DNA of 23,658 bases from JAADHU01 sp964446495 (lineage in GTDB: Bacteria > Pseudomonadota > Gammaproteobacteria > Steroidobacterales > Woeseiaceae): the NCBI GenBank assembly GCA_964446495.1, contig CAYUOY010000051.1, forward strand, positions 1-23,658, read 5' to 3'. Position numbers and translations under genes: made by a program. Below the pieces are notes generated by a model. The model saw nothing but the letters and a program-made list of their open reading frames with translations. It was not told where the DNA came from and searched no databases. Below, piece after piece: positions 7,012 through 15,243 of this stretch. Every line of letters starts with the position of its first letter. Positions within the stretch are counted from its first letter, which is position 1.

Positions 7012-8388
7012 CTAGGAATTTTCTGGCGCTAGCGGTAGCCTGATCTCAATGAGCAGCCCGCCATTGGCACTTTGCCGCGCCTGTATCGACCCTGCATTCA
7101 CCTGGATTGCACGCCGTGCGATCGCGAGCCCGAGCCCGCTGCCGTTTTTGCCGGAATCGGCAACGGTGGTGGATGCCCGGTAGAAGGGGTCGAATATGCG
7201 TTCGAGTTCATCAGCCGGAACTCCGCAGCCGTTGTCTTCAATCGTAATGATTGCGTGGCGCTCGTGCTGATTCAGCGTGACCGACACCTCGTCGCCACGA
7301 ACGCTGTGATGCACGGCATTACGCAATACATTTTCAATGGCGCTGCCAAGAGCGACGGCGAATCCCTGGAAATGAATCTCAACTCCAGGAGTGAATTTGA
7401 CCGAGATATCTTCCAGTCCGTCCGAGCGGCATTCGAAACGAACGTTATCCACAATGTCCTGCACCAGTTCGGCCAGCTTGATGATTGCGGGTGCTTCAGT
7501 GCTTCGCGCTTCGAGGCGTGAATAATTCAGAATCTGCCCGATCAGGCTGTCAAGTCGTTCCGCCTCGGCCTCGATGCGATTGAATTCCGATGAATCGCCG
7601 GTTTGGCGTCGTGCGAGTTCCAGCGCAACGCGCATTCTCGCCAACGGCGATCGCAGTTCGTGTGAGATGTTTCTGGACAATTCGACCTGGCGTTCGGAGG
7701 CGCGTTGCAGTTTGTCGGCCATAGAATCGAAATCCTGTGCCAGCAGTCCGATTTCATCGTGGCGTTTGCCCATGGATTCCGCGACGCGGGTATCAAGATG
7801 GCCCTCGGCAATGGCAACGGTAGCCGCTCTGAATTTATGCACCGGCCGAGTGATCGCCCGAGCCAGCGCATACGAAACAGCGGCGCTCACAATCAAGGCG
7901 AGCACCAGCAGGAGCGGCCTGGTTCGTGCATCGATCCATTCGCCGTAAACACTACGCTTTGGTAAGACGAGCAGGGTATAGACTTCCCCGTTCGGGCCGA
8001 CCAGCTGCGTCAACGGGCGCGCCGGTCGAAGGTTGGGGGGTTCTCGGCTGTGGCCTCGGCGCGCGCTGCGGTGCTGGCTGAATCGTCGCAGTACGCGAGC
8101 GATACGCGAAGGAATATCCCGTCCGAGGATATCCACATTTTCCTGATCAACGACGAAAACGATGACCGGATATTTGGAGGGCAGGCCGGTTAGCCATGAT
8201 TCCAGACCGGCGCGACCGTTACTTTCCAGGGCAGTGCTGGCCTCAAGAACAGTGTCGCTGATTTCGAAACTCTCGATGGCCTGACGCGTTCGCTCGGAAT
8301 AGTAATAGCCACCCAGCGCCGCAATGCCAATAGTGATCGCAATGATTAGCCAGAACGACAAAAATATTCGTGCCAGGAGACTTTGCAT
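7012..8388 (-). CDS. CpxA-like sensor histidine kinase
   Basis: A 458-residue inner-membrane kinase. TM1 is at about 8-28, the periplasmic sensor at 29-157 (Arg/Pro-rich at 100-125), TM2 at 158-178, and HAMP at about 178-232. The H-box is ISHELRSPLARMRVAL with phospho-accepting His243, very close to the CpxA box. The ATPase domain shows N-box ENVLRNA at 352-358, G1 DNGCGV at 385-390 and G2 GSGLGLAI at 416-423. The ATG at 8388 has AGGTG about 8 bp upstream and lies 11 bp after the regulator stop codon, so the two are co-transcribed. By family, it senses envelope protein stress and phosphorylates the neighbouring regulator. It is convergent with the PP2C gene, with 42 bp between stop codons. 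Confidence 0.92.
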   Translation of the reverse strand: MQSLLARIFLSFWLIIAITIGIAALGGYYYSERTRQAIESFEISDTVLEASTALESNGRAGLESWLTGLPSKYPVIVFVVDQENVDILGRDIPSRIARVLRRFSQHRSARRGHSREPPNLRPARPLTQLVGPNGEVYTLLVLPKRSVYGEWIDARTRPLLLVLALIVSAAVSYALARAITRPVHKFRAATVAIAEGHLDTRVAESMGKRHDEIGLLAQDFDSMADKLQRASERQVELSRNISHELRSPLARMRVALELARRQTGDSSEFNRIEAEAERLDSLIGQILNYSRLEARSTEAPAIIKLAELVQDIVDNVRFECRSDGLEDISVKFTPGVEIHFQGFAVALGSAIENVLRNAVHHSVRGDEVSVTLNQHERHAIITIEDNGCGVPADELERIFDPFYRASTTVADSGKNGSGLGLAIARRAIQVNAGSIQARQSANGGLLIEIRLPLAPENS

Positions 8389-8399
8389 CGTAACTACAC

Positions 8400-9125
8400 C
8401 TATTCGCCCGGCAGCAACAAATAACCAACGCCGCGCTGATTTTGTATCGTCTCGTTCGTTGTTCCAGCCTGTTCGAGCTTGCCGCGCAGATTGCTGATAT
8501 GCGTATCGATGCTGCGGTCAAATGGCAGCAAGCGGCGCCCCAGTGCTCGTTCGTTCAGCTGTTCTTTGCTGACAACCTCGCCCGGAGTTTCCAGCAGACA
8601 ACGCAGTATCTCGAATTCGGTGCCGGTAAGCCGTAACGCGACATCACCGACGGTTACACGACGCGTCCGCAGGTCAAGCTTGATTGCACCAAGCTCACGC
8701 CGGTCAGGCTGCTGATTGTTCTGGCTTGCTCGTCTGAGGATCGCCTTGATTCGCGCCACCAGTTCGCGAGGGTTAAACGGTTTCGCCAGGTAGTCGTCCG
8801 CTCCGAATTCGAGTCCGATGATGCGATCGATATCATCGCCTCTTGCGGTTAACATGATGACCGGAATGTCATTACTCTGGCGCAAGCGCTTCAGGACATC
8901 CAGACCACTCATTCCCGGCAACATGATATCGAGGATCAGCAAATCAAACTGACTTTCACCGAGAGTCTTCAGGCCGTCCTCACCCGTCAGACACGCCGTA
9001 ACGTTTAAATGATCGGGTGACAGGAAGTCCTTCAACATTGCGCTGAGATCTTCGTCATCATCGACAATTAATATGCTGGCCGTCGAGTGTGCTTGATTTA
9101 TGGTCACGCTGATATCGTGGGTCAT
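8400..9125 (-). CDS. CpxR-like OmpR-family response regulator
   Basis: A 241-residue two-domain regulator. The receiver domain has the acidic pocket DDD at 22-24, phospho-acceptor Asp66 (LLILDIMLPGMSGLDVL), Thr93 (MLTARG) and Lys115 (AKPFNPRELVARI). The C-terminal winged helix (about 148-240) has TGTEFEILRCLL and the recognition-helix region GRRLLPFDRSIDTHISNLRGKL, which closely resembles the CpxR sequence GKRLTPFDRAIDMHISNLRRKL. A 16-residue N-terminal extension precedes the receiver; no strong Shine-Dalgarno was seen. It is first in an operon with the CpxA-like kinase and divergent from the CpxP/Spy-like gene, exactly the enterobacterial cpx layout, which supports the assignment. Confidence 0.92.
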   Translation of the reverse strand: MTHDISVTINQAHSTASILIVDDDEDLSAMLKDFLSPDHLNVTACLTGEDGLKTLGESQFDLLILDIMLPGMSGLDVLKRLRQSNDIPVIMLTARGDDIDRIIGLEFGADDYLAKPFNPRELVARIKAILRRASQNNQQPDRRELGAIKLDLRTRRVTVGDVALRLTGTEFEILRCLLETPGEVVSKEQLNERALGRRLLPFDRSIDTHISNLRGKLEQAGTTNETIQNQRGVGYLLLPGE

Positions 9126-9159
9126 TGTGCGGCCGTGTTCAACAACAATACCGGGCCAT

Positions 9160-9174
9160 TTAACAAATCTTCAC
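9160..9174 (-). promoter_or_regulatory. Candidate CpxR box
   Basis: On the minus strand, 9174 to 9160 reads GTGAA-GATTT-GTTAA, two direct half-sites 5 bp apart. The published E. coli CpxR consensus is GTAAA-N5-GTAAA, so each half differs at one position. It lies 35 bp upstream of the cpxR-like start and about 130 bp upstream of the cpxP-like start, suitable for autoregulation. No -10/-35 pair was clear enough to call. Confidence 0.4.
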
Positions 9175-9302
9175 AATACTCGGGAAAAGCCTGACCTTTG
9201 CGCACACACCAATCGCTAAACTTGGTTCCACGTTAGCAGTTCCGGACATCCTGCACAGGTCGTCCGCGCAGTGTTGAATCACGCAGAAAATGGAGAAATA
9301 TC

Positions 9303-9815
9303 ATGAAAGTAATTATTACCGCCGTTGTCATGGCCCTGGCACTGATGAGCGGAACAACACCGGGATTTGCCGGGCAGGATGAGACGCACAAGGGCGATCG
9401 TGACGGTATGCATCGCAGTATGCGCGGCGATGGCCCGCGGGACCCCGCAAGAATGGTCGAAAGGATGTCTCGTCACCTTGATCTCGATGAATTGCAGCAG
9501 GAGAAGCTGAACAATATCCTGCTGACCAGAAAGCCGGAGCAAGAGGCATTGCGAGATCGCGACCGAGCCAATCGCGAAGCCTTGTCGGCACTGGATGAGA
9601 ATGATCCGCAATACTCCACCAACCTGAGTGATCTGGCGGCGGAGAAAGGGCAGATTGTTGCGGAACGTACGGTGCTGATGGGCAAGACTCGCTCGGATAT
9701 CAATACGATCCTCACGGAGGAGCAACGTACAAAACTGGGCGACTGGAGCAAACACCGCCGCCATCAAAAGGGGCGCAGGGCACCTGCCGGCGATAGTGAG
9801 GTTGAGTCCAGGTAG
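9303..9815 (+). CDS. CpxP/Spy-family periplasmic protein
   Basis: A 170-residue secreted protein. The signal peptide is residues 1-23 (MKVIITAVVMALAL, cleavage after GFA). GGAG (9292-9295) is 7 bp before the ATG. The mature part is all-alpha and highly charged: a His/Arg/Asp-rich N-terminal stretch, VERMSRHLDLDELQQEKLNNIL at about 51-72, and a late LTEEQRTKL that matches the LTxxQ motif defining the Spy/CpxP family. Family members are cradle-shaped chaperones or adaptors; CpxP inhibits CpxA and delivers misfolded proteins for degradation. Its divergent position beside cpxRA-like genes makes it the likely feedback component and a regulon member. The C-terminal tail is Arg/Lys-rich. A long hairpin begins 11 bp after the stop codon. 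Confidence 0.85.
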   Translation: MKVIITAVVMALALMSGTTPGFAGQDETHKGDRDGMHRSMRGDGPRDPARMVERMSRHLDLDELQQEKLNNILLTRKPEQEALRDRDRANREALSALDENDPQYSTNLSDLAAEKGQIVAERTVLMGKTRSDINTILTEEQRTKLGDWSKHRRHQKGRRAPAGDSEVESR

Positions 9816-9825
9816 TCACCACCGA

Positions 9826-9912
9826 CGTTCGGGAGCCGGCAAGAGGAGCACCCGCTGAGTTCGGAGAGCCTTAACTCACTCAGCGGGTGCTCCTCTTGCC
9901 GGCTCCCGAACG
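9826..9912. repeat. Long perfect hairpin (35-bp stem), possible terminator or REP-like element
   Basis: Left arm 9826-9860 (CGTTCGGGAGCCGGCAAGAG at its start) is perfectly complementary to 9878-9912, with a 17-nt loop, TCGGAGAGCCTTAACTC. It sits 11 bp after the cpxP-like gene and could end its transcript, but there is no T-run. The loop resembles the loop of the hairpin at 22567-22652, although the stems differ except for GGAGCCG near the base. Confidence 0.85.
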
Positions 9913-10344
9913 CCTCCCCTACGTTGAAGAGCTTCACGCCTGCCGCTCGAGCAAGGTGGCTGCTCCCGGTCACCAGCAGTTTCTCGCCAAACCAGTACTT
10001 CCATTTCACAAAATCCAGTCATTCATTTATTTCCTACTCGGATTCGATAAATAATAATATTAATAAAAACAAACAGATATCGAGCTAACCTTGGCTAGCT
10101 GCTCGCCGAAAGTGTGGCTCTGAGCGGTATGCTTTATTGCTGTTGCGGCCTTGCGCTGCGCGTATTAAGGTCATAGGTGCTTGCCGGGTTAAGAAAGTGT
10201 TGTGCAGAGGGCCATACGAATGGAACTAACTGCATGTTGTTGCTATCAAAACTCAGGATACCCGGTAGTATTTGCGCAGCATCCAAGCAGTGTTTGGCGA
10301 ATTTAGCCGGGCAGTTGAAACAGTAATTCAGGGCGGTACCTCGT
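9913..10344. other. Intergenic region upstream of the large envelope gene block
   Basis: No credible gene. There is a markedly AT-rich stretch at about 10018-10080 (ATAAATAATAATATTAATAA), where promoter or curved DNA would be expected, followed by ordinary sequence up to the lipoprotein start. The promoter of the gene block beginning at 10345 is probably here. I could not choose a specific -35/-10 pair or an operator. Confidence 0.4.
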
Positions 10345-11625
10345 ATGCACACTTCAGGTCGGATAAATTTTCGTATTTTCAAACTCCCCATTGTCCTGAC
10401 GACCGCAGCAGCGTTGGTGGCATTGACGGGTTGCGCGGTTCAATACAAGGGTATCCCATCGGGTAGTAGTTCCGGCGGTGGTGTGTCGATACCTTCCATT
10501 CCGAGCGGTGGTTCGTCCGGCGGTCAGTCGGGTGGACAATCCGGTAGTCAATCCGGTAGTCAATCGGGTGGATCTTCGGGTGGATCTTCGGGTGGATCTT
10601 CGGGTGGATCTTCGGGCGGATCGTCAGGCGGCTCATCAGGCGGCTCATCAGGAGGCTCATCAGGAGGATCGTCTGGCGGTTCCTCAGGCGGNNNNNNNNN
10701 NNNNNNNNNNNNNNNNNNNNNNNNNNNNNNNNNNNNNNNNNNNNNNNNNNNNNNNNNNNNNNNNNNNNNNNNNNNNNNNNNNNNNNNNNNNGGCGGTTCC
10801 TCAGGCGGCTCATCTGGAGGTTCTTCGGGCGGATCGGCAGGCGGCTCTGCTGGCGGATCCTCAGGCGGGATGCCAGGTGGCTCGTCAGGTGGCGCATCAG
10901 GCGGTTCTTCGGGTGGTTCCTCCGGTGGCAGTGCCGGTGATGGCATGGGCAGTGGCGGCGATATTCTTGGAACCAGCGGTTTGCCTGGAATGCCGGGTCT
11001 TCCCGGGATGCCGGGTGGTGGTGGGTCGGGCGACAAAGCCGGCGGTGCTGACGGCTCCGCAGGTGGTACCGGCGGCGGCAGCGGTGGTGCTGAGTGTAAT
11101 GATCAGTTTCCAGGAGCGAACGGCGGTATTGGCGGCGATTCATCATCCGCGTGTGACGGTACAGGCGGGGCGGGTGGTGCAGGCGGTATAGGCCAGTATC
11201 CCGGCGAATCAGATGCCGAGCGCAGAGCAAGACTCGAAGGCACGCTGGATGAGTCTGTCGGTGGATTCGATGAGGTCCTGGCGGAAGAACAACGGGAAAT
11301 ATCGACGGTGGGACGAGACACCGAGGGATTCGGTACTGGCGGTGGTGGTGCTGGCGGCGGTGTTGGTCTTGGCACGCAAGGTTCCGGCAGCATGAAGGGT
11401 ACGGGTGAGGGGGCAAATACATCATCACGCTCGCCAACAAACTCCGAGGCGAGCGTCGCGGGTCTGAGCGAGGAACAAATCAAGTCACGGACGCCGGCCG
11501 ACATTCCGGAGCTGGTCAGCGAAGACATCGTAGGGGCACAATTGAAAGAGGCAGCGCAGGCCGAGACAGATCCCGAGTTGCGTGAACGGCTTTGGGAAGA
11601 GTATCGCGCCTACCATGACCTTTAA
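10345..11625 (+). CDS. Gly/Ser-repeat lipoprotein, interrupted by an assembly gap
   Basis: A lipoprotein signal peptide with hydrophobic residues 14-27 and lipobox LTGC (Cys30) is followed by a long low-complexity region of GSSG tetrapeptides (about residues 52-200 as assembled). The repeat contains 100 N, so true length and frame across it are unknown; that both sides continue the same repeat in one frame suggests a single gene. Next comes a collagen-like GLPGMPGLPGMPGG, then Gly-rich spacer with two Cys (AECND and SACDG), then a charged C-terminal section (SDAERRARLEGTLDESVGGFDEVL) and a final helix ending ERLWEEYRAYHDL. The extended flexible repeat could span periplasm or surface. It is first in the block; the next lipoprotein begins 45 bp downstream. 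Function is not recognised. Confidence 0.7.
   Translation: MHTSGRINFRIFKLPIVLTTAAALVALTGCAVQYKGIPSGSSSGGGVSIPSIPSGGSSGGQSGGQSGSQSGSQSGGSSGGSSGGSSGGSSGGSSGGSSGGSSGGSSGGSSGGSSGXXXXXXXXXXXXXXXXXXXXXXXXXXXXXXXXXXGGSSGGSSGGSSGGSAGGSAGGSSGGMPGGSSGGASGGSSGGSSGGSAGDGMGSGGDILGTSGLPGMPGLPGMPGGGGSGDKAGGADGSAGGTGGGSGGAECNDQFPGANGGIGGDSSSACDGTGGAGGAGGIGQYPGESDAERRARLEGTLDESVGGFDEVLAEEQREISTVGRDTEGFGTGGGGAGGGVGLGTQGSGSMKGTGEGANTSSRSPTNSEASVAGLSEEQIKSRTPADIPELVSEDIVGAQLKEAAQAETDPELRERLWEEYRAYHDL
10561..10940 (+). repeat. 12-bp coding repeats (GSSG units) containing a 100-N scaffold gap
   Basis: The first copies are nearly perfect (GGATCTTCGGGT repeated at 10569-10616), and later ones vary at third codon positions (GGCTCATCAGGC, GGTTCCTCAGGC), so older units have diverged while the protein repeat is kept. 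N runs from 10692 to 10791, exactly 100, the conventional placeholder for a gap of unknown size. Repeat collapse during assembly is the likely cause. Confidence 0.9.
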
Positions 11626-11670
11626 AATAGCCACAATTGACGAGAAACCACTAACGGAACATGAATCCTT

Positions 11671-12894
11671 ATGAAAAAAACGGTAATCCTGCTGGCACTG
11701 GTCGCGACGGTTAGCTCCGCCTGCACTGTGTCTGAGGTCATCACGGCGGAGAAAACCGAATTGGATGTTGCGAGCCTGAACATCTCTGAAAAATTGTTAC
11801 TCGATATCGGCGTGGTCCAGTTTGAAACGGGAATACCCAAGAAAAACGAACCCGAAAAGACCGGGGTCTATCCTGAGTTGCGCGAGGCGGAGTCGCGTTT
11901 TTTGCCTTATCACATAAAGACCACTTTGCAGAGCACGGGATACTGGGGTGCAGTTCGGGTAGTTCCGAGTCGCAGCGTATTTTCAGACGTGATTCTGAGT
12001 GGTTTGATAAAGCGTTCGGATGGCGAGCACTTTTCGCTGCAGGTTAAGGCTGAAGATGCTACGGGTCGGGAGTGGTTCGAAAGAACCTACGAGACCCAAA
12101 CAGGCATCCGTTCCTATGCGGGAAACAGGGACCGGACGCAGGATCCGTATCAAAAAGCATTCAACGATCTCGCAAATGATCTGCGCGAGTATGCGGCCGC
12201 GTTGACACCGAAAGAAATCGCGACCATCCGACAGACCTCTGAGCTTATGTTTTTCGCGGACATGGCGCCGACCGCTTTTGGTGAACATCTGAGCACCGAC
12301 GAAAATGGCATGGTAACGCTGCAACGCCTGCCTGCAGAGAACGATCCGATGGTGGGCCGCCTGCGACAGATTCGTGAACGCGACCGCCTGGTCGTAGATA
12401 CACTCAATGAACACTATGCCAATTTTTACTACGGCATAGCGCTGCCCTACGAGGGTTGGCGAAAAAAGGCTCGTGAGAATGCCATTACCATTCGGCAAAC
12501 AAAGCGATCGGCAACACTGCGTGCATTGCTGGGTGTCGCGGTCACCGTAGGGTCGATGAACGTAGATACGGGCGGTTCCCACGGTTACACCAAACGGGTC
12601 GCGCAAACGGTTGGTATTGATCGTGGAATCAAGACCATTATCAGCGCGTGGCAACTGCGCAAGACCGTCAATATTTATCGGGCGGAGATCGGCGAGCTTT
12701 CTGAATCCTTTATCGCTGAGGCGGCTCCATTAACGGTTCGGGTCGAAGGGGAAACCAGGCGGCTGACCGGGACGGCAGAGGCGCAGTATGAGAGCTGGCG
12801 CAAATTGATCAAAGACATCTACCAGATTGAAACCGGTTTTTCCGAAACGGTTGACGTCGGCGTACCGGCGCGCTCGCCTCAGCCTGCGGGCTAA
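11671..12894 (+). CDS. Lipoprotein of unknown function in the kinase/FHA/VWA gene block
   Basis: A 407-residue protein starting MKKTVILLALVATVSSAC. The signal peptide and Cys18 suggest a lipoprotein, though the lipobox (SSAC) is imperfect. The mature part has mixed alpha/beta character: IGVVQFETGIP with a short acidic linker at 47-65, a segment around residues 85-115 (YWGAVRVVPSRSVFSDVILSG) like periplasmic proteins that sum lipoprotein-type domains, then helical stretches. Residues 280-305 (TLRALLGVAVTVGSMN) are moderately hydrophobic and may be a buried helix or membrane contact. I recognise no named family. It sits between the Gly/Ser lipoprotein (45 bp) and the membrane kinase (12 bp), so it is probably translated with them and works at the envelope. 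Confidence 0.72.
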   Translation: MKKTVILLALVATVSSACTVSEVITAEKTELDVASLNISEKLLLDIGVVQFETGIPKKNEPEKTGVYPELREAESRFLPYHIKTTLQSTGYWGAVRVVPSRSVFSDVILSGLIKRSDGEHFSLQVKAEDATGREWFERTYETQTGIRSYAGNRDRTQDPYQKAFNDLANDLREYAAALTPKEIATIRQTSELMFFADMAPTAFGEHLSTDENGMVTLQRLPAENDPMVGRLRQIRERDRLVVDTLNEHYANFYYGIALPYEGWRKKARENAITIRQTKRSATLRALLGVAVTVGSMNVDTGGSHGYTKRVAQTVGIDRGIKTIISAWQLRKTVNIYRAEIGELSESFIAEAAPLTVRVEGETRRLTGTAEAQYESWRKLIKDIYQIETGFSETVDVGVPARSPQPAG

Positions 12895-12906
12895 GCTGTC
12901 CGATTC

Positions 12907-15243
12907 ATGCGGGATCTGCAACAAGCTACGCGCCTGGCTAAGCGATATGTCTTGTTGCGTCGACTCGGTCAGGGCGGCATGGCCGAGATCTGGCTGGCTG
13001 ATGACGAGACTGCAGAAACACGTGTAGCTCTTAAGGTCCTCAAAGCCGAGCTGGCGGTCAAGCAAGCCCATCGTGATCATTTTCACCGTGAATGGGCCAT
13101 TGCCAGCCGGCTGATGCATGCGCACATCGGCCGGGTGTTCGAATATCACGACGAGCCGGATGGCCCGTTTTATGCCATGCAGTACATCGCGGGCCCCGAC
13201 ATTGGTGTTCTCGCCAACGAGGATCCAGACGTCGCGCTGCCCCCCTTTGGCCTGCTGGCCGATGCTTTGCGATATGCCCACGGCAAAGCGCTGGTGCATC
13301 GGGATGTTAAGGCGGGCAATGTCTTGCTCGACGAGCTTGGCGTACCGCATCTTATCGATTTCGGTGTTGCGGCCGCCGCGAATGATGCATCAGTTTCAGG
13401 TGGCGGTTCCGACATTGCCGTGAGTCCTGAGCAAGCGGCTGGCGAATCACCGCAGTCGAGCGACGATATTTTCGCGCTTGGCATTTTGCTGTACGAAATT
13501 CTGACAGGAGGCCCGCCAGACCCGGATGCGGTCGATATGCCGATGCGGCGGCCGAATGGGCAGGACATCGATCATTCTGTACAGCAACTTGTCAGGGACA
13601 TGCTGGCGGCGGACAAGAATGCGCGTCCTTCGGCTGAGTCGGTCGCCGAGCGACTTAAGATAGCCGGGTTTCCGCCGGGCAAGGCGCGCATCAACATTGC
13701 GTCGACGGGGAATCGGGATTCGGTGGTGGTCGCAGAGCACGCCATCGAGTCGATTCGTCCTGCACGACCTGTCGGGAGAAATTCACAGACACCACTGGCG
13801 CCCGCCATAGAGAGCAAAGGGCTTCGACCGAAGGTTGTTTTCGCCTCGCTGGGCGGTTTGTTGCTGCTGGCTGTCGGCGTGATTTTTGTGTTGCCCAATT
13901 CCGTCGAAGATGAAGACCGCCGACAACCGCTTGCGATCGAGGAAAGCGAGATCGATGTTGAAACGCCGGGCGCTGGACAAGTCGTTGACGATCAGGTTGT
14001 CAGTGTGGAAGAAGTGATGCGCATCAAGATGGCTACCGATGAGGCGCTGGGTGATTTCCTGTCACAACTGGAGCGGCTAAAATACCGCGGCATTGAACGC
14101 TGGGGTGGGCAACCGTATCTTGACGTTCTCGATGTTTACGCCGAAGGCGACAAGGCTTACCTGAGTAAGAATTTTGCTACAGCGGGAGATCGCTACCGCG
14201 AAGCCACCCGTCTGTTCGATCCGTTCTACGATCAGATTGAGCCGGAATTTGAGAAAAGCCTGCAAGCGGCAGAAGACGCTTTCGAACAACTCGATTTCAT
14301 CGAAGCCATTCGCTGGTACGATTTGGCCGTTACCATCACGCCGGGACATCCTGCCGCGGAAAAGGGATTGAAGAGAGCGATCAGTCTTGAAGCCGTGCTG
14401 CGACTAATGGACCAGGGCTCGCTATACGAAGATGAACTCGAGCTGGAGGCGGCTCGCCTGGCGTATGAGAAGGCACTGGGGCTTGATCCAGAATGGACTC
14501 CGGCTACGACTGCGCTGGCTCGGGTACGTCAGACCATCGAGCAAATGTCTTTTGATGCGCGTATGTCGGAAGGCCTGGAAGCGCTGGCAACGAATGATTT
14601 CGATACAGCAAAAGCGGCATTCAATGCCGCCAAGGCCATGCATCCCGAATCACGTGATCCGGTCGATGGGTTGTTGCAGGTAGACCAGGAAATTCGTCTC
14701 TATAAAATCAGAACGATGGAAGCAAAGGTACAAACACAAGAGGCCAATGAAGAATGGGAAATGGCGGTAACTACCTACGAGGCGTTACTCGACGTTGACG
14801 GTGACCTGCAGTTTGCCAAGGAGGGTCTGGCACGAGTCAAGGCGCGGGCCGCGATGTACCAGCAGCTAAAAGGCTATATTGCAGACCCCGACGCGCTGAG
14901 CGATCCTGTGAATTTGCGACGTGCTACCACTCTGCTGTTGAGTGCGTCACGTATAGAGCCACAGGGTCCGCGTCTTCAGGATCAGAAAAAGGAACTGTCA
15001 ATCCTGCTCAAGCGTGCGGCCACTCCGCTGACGGTGCGTTTTGTCTCTGACAATCTGACCGAGGTTTCTGTCTACAAAGTGGGTAAACTAGGGCGTTTTA
15101 CGGCTAAGGACTTGGCTTTGCGTCCCGGAAAGTATGTTGCTATCGGTATCCGTTCAGGCTATCGCGATGTCCGCCTGGAGTTTCGTGTGTCGCCTGATAT
15201 CGAATCAATACCGATCGTCGTGCAGTGTGAGGAAGCGATTTGA
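12907..15243 (+). CDS. Membrane Ser/Thr protein kinase (PknB-type) with repeat-rich C-terminal region
   Basis: A 778-residue protein. The N-terminal cytoplasmic kinase domain is canonical: GQGGMAEIW at 21-29, Lys43 (VALK), Glu62, HRDVKAGN at 131-138, DFG at 151-153, and SPE where APE is usual (173-175). A basic Pro-containing linker leads to one transmembrane helix at about 310-330 (VVFASLGGLLLLAVGVIFVL). The rest is helical: about 365-690 has TPR-like units (for example YLSKNFATAGDRYREATRLFDP and YEKALGLDPEWTPATTALARV), and the last 75 residues look like a small beta domain (LRPGKYVAIGIRSGYRDV). This is the layout of a receptor kinase with a sensor or scaffold outside. The ribosome site is weak; the start is 12 bp after the preceding stop. 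Its stop overlaps the start of the FHA-like/PEGA/SUMF1-like gene, indicating coupling. Confidence 0.9.
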   Translation: MRDLQQATRLAKRYVLLRRLGQGGMAEIWLADDETAETRVALKVLKAELAVKQAHRDHFHREWAIASRLMHAHIGRVFEYHDEPDGPFYAMQYIAGPDIGVLANEDPDVALPPFGLLADALRYAHGKALVHRDVKAGNVLLDELGVPHLIDFGVAAAANDASVSGGGSDIAVSPEQAAGESPQSSDDIFALGILLYEILTGGPPDPDAVDMPMRRPNGQDIDHSVQQLVRDMLAADKNARPSAESVAERLKIAGFPPGKARINIASTGNRDSVVVAEHAIESIRPARPVGRNSQTPLAPAIESKGLRPKVVFASLGGLLLLAVGVIFVLPNSVEDEDRRQPLAIEESEIDVETPGAGQVVDDQVVSVEEVMRIKMATDEALGDFLSQLERLKYRGIERWGGQPYLDVLDVYAEGDKAYLSKNFATAGDRYREATRLFDPFYDQIEPEFEKSLQAAEDAFEQLDFIEAIRWYDLAVTITPGHPAAEKGLKRAISLEAVLRLMDQGSLYEDELELEAARLAYEKALGLDPEWTPATTALARVRQTIEQMSFDARMSEGLEALATNDFDTAKAAFNAAKAMHPESRDPVDGLLQVDQEIRLYKIRTMEAKVQTQEANEEWEMAVTTYEALLDVDGDLQFAKEGLARVKARAAMYQQLKGYIADPDALSDPVNLRRATTLLLSASRIEPQGPRLQDQKKELSILLKRAATPLTVRFVSDNLTEVSVYKVGKLGRFTAKDLALRPGKYVAIGIRSGYRDVRLEFRVSPDIESIPIVVQCEEAI

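Noticed and set aside
9826..9912. Integron attC site
   Set aside because: The stem is perfectly paired, without the unpaired bases and the R'/R'' core sites expected of attC, and there is no integrase gene in the window.
10561..10940. Possible CRISPR array or satellite
   Set aside because: The repeat unit is 12 bp with no spacers, keeps a protein repeat by third-position changes, and lies within a coding frame.
10560..11036. Long minus-strand frames and a second plus-strand frame across the Gly/Ser repeat
   Set aside because: They arise because the 12-bp repeat is open in several frames; they lack start signals and any family similarity, while the lipoprotein frame has a signal peptide.
11983..12654. 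223-codon minus-strand open frame
   Set aside because: It is the shadow of the 407-residue lipoprotein, which has a signal peptide and fits the operon spacing.
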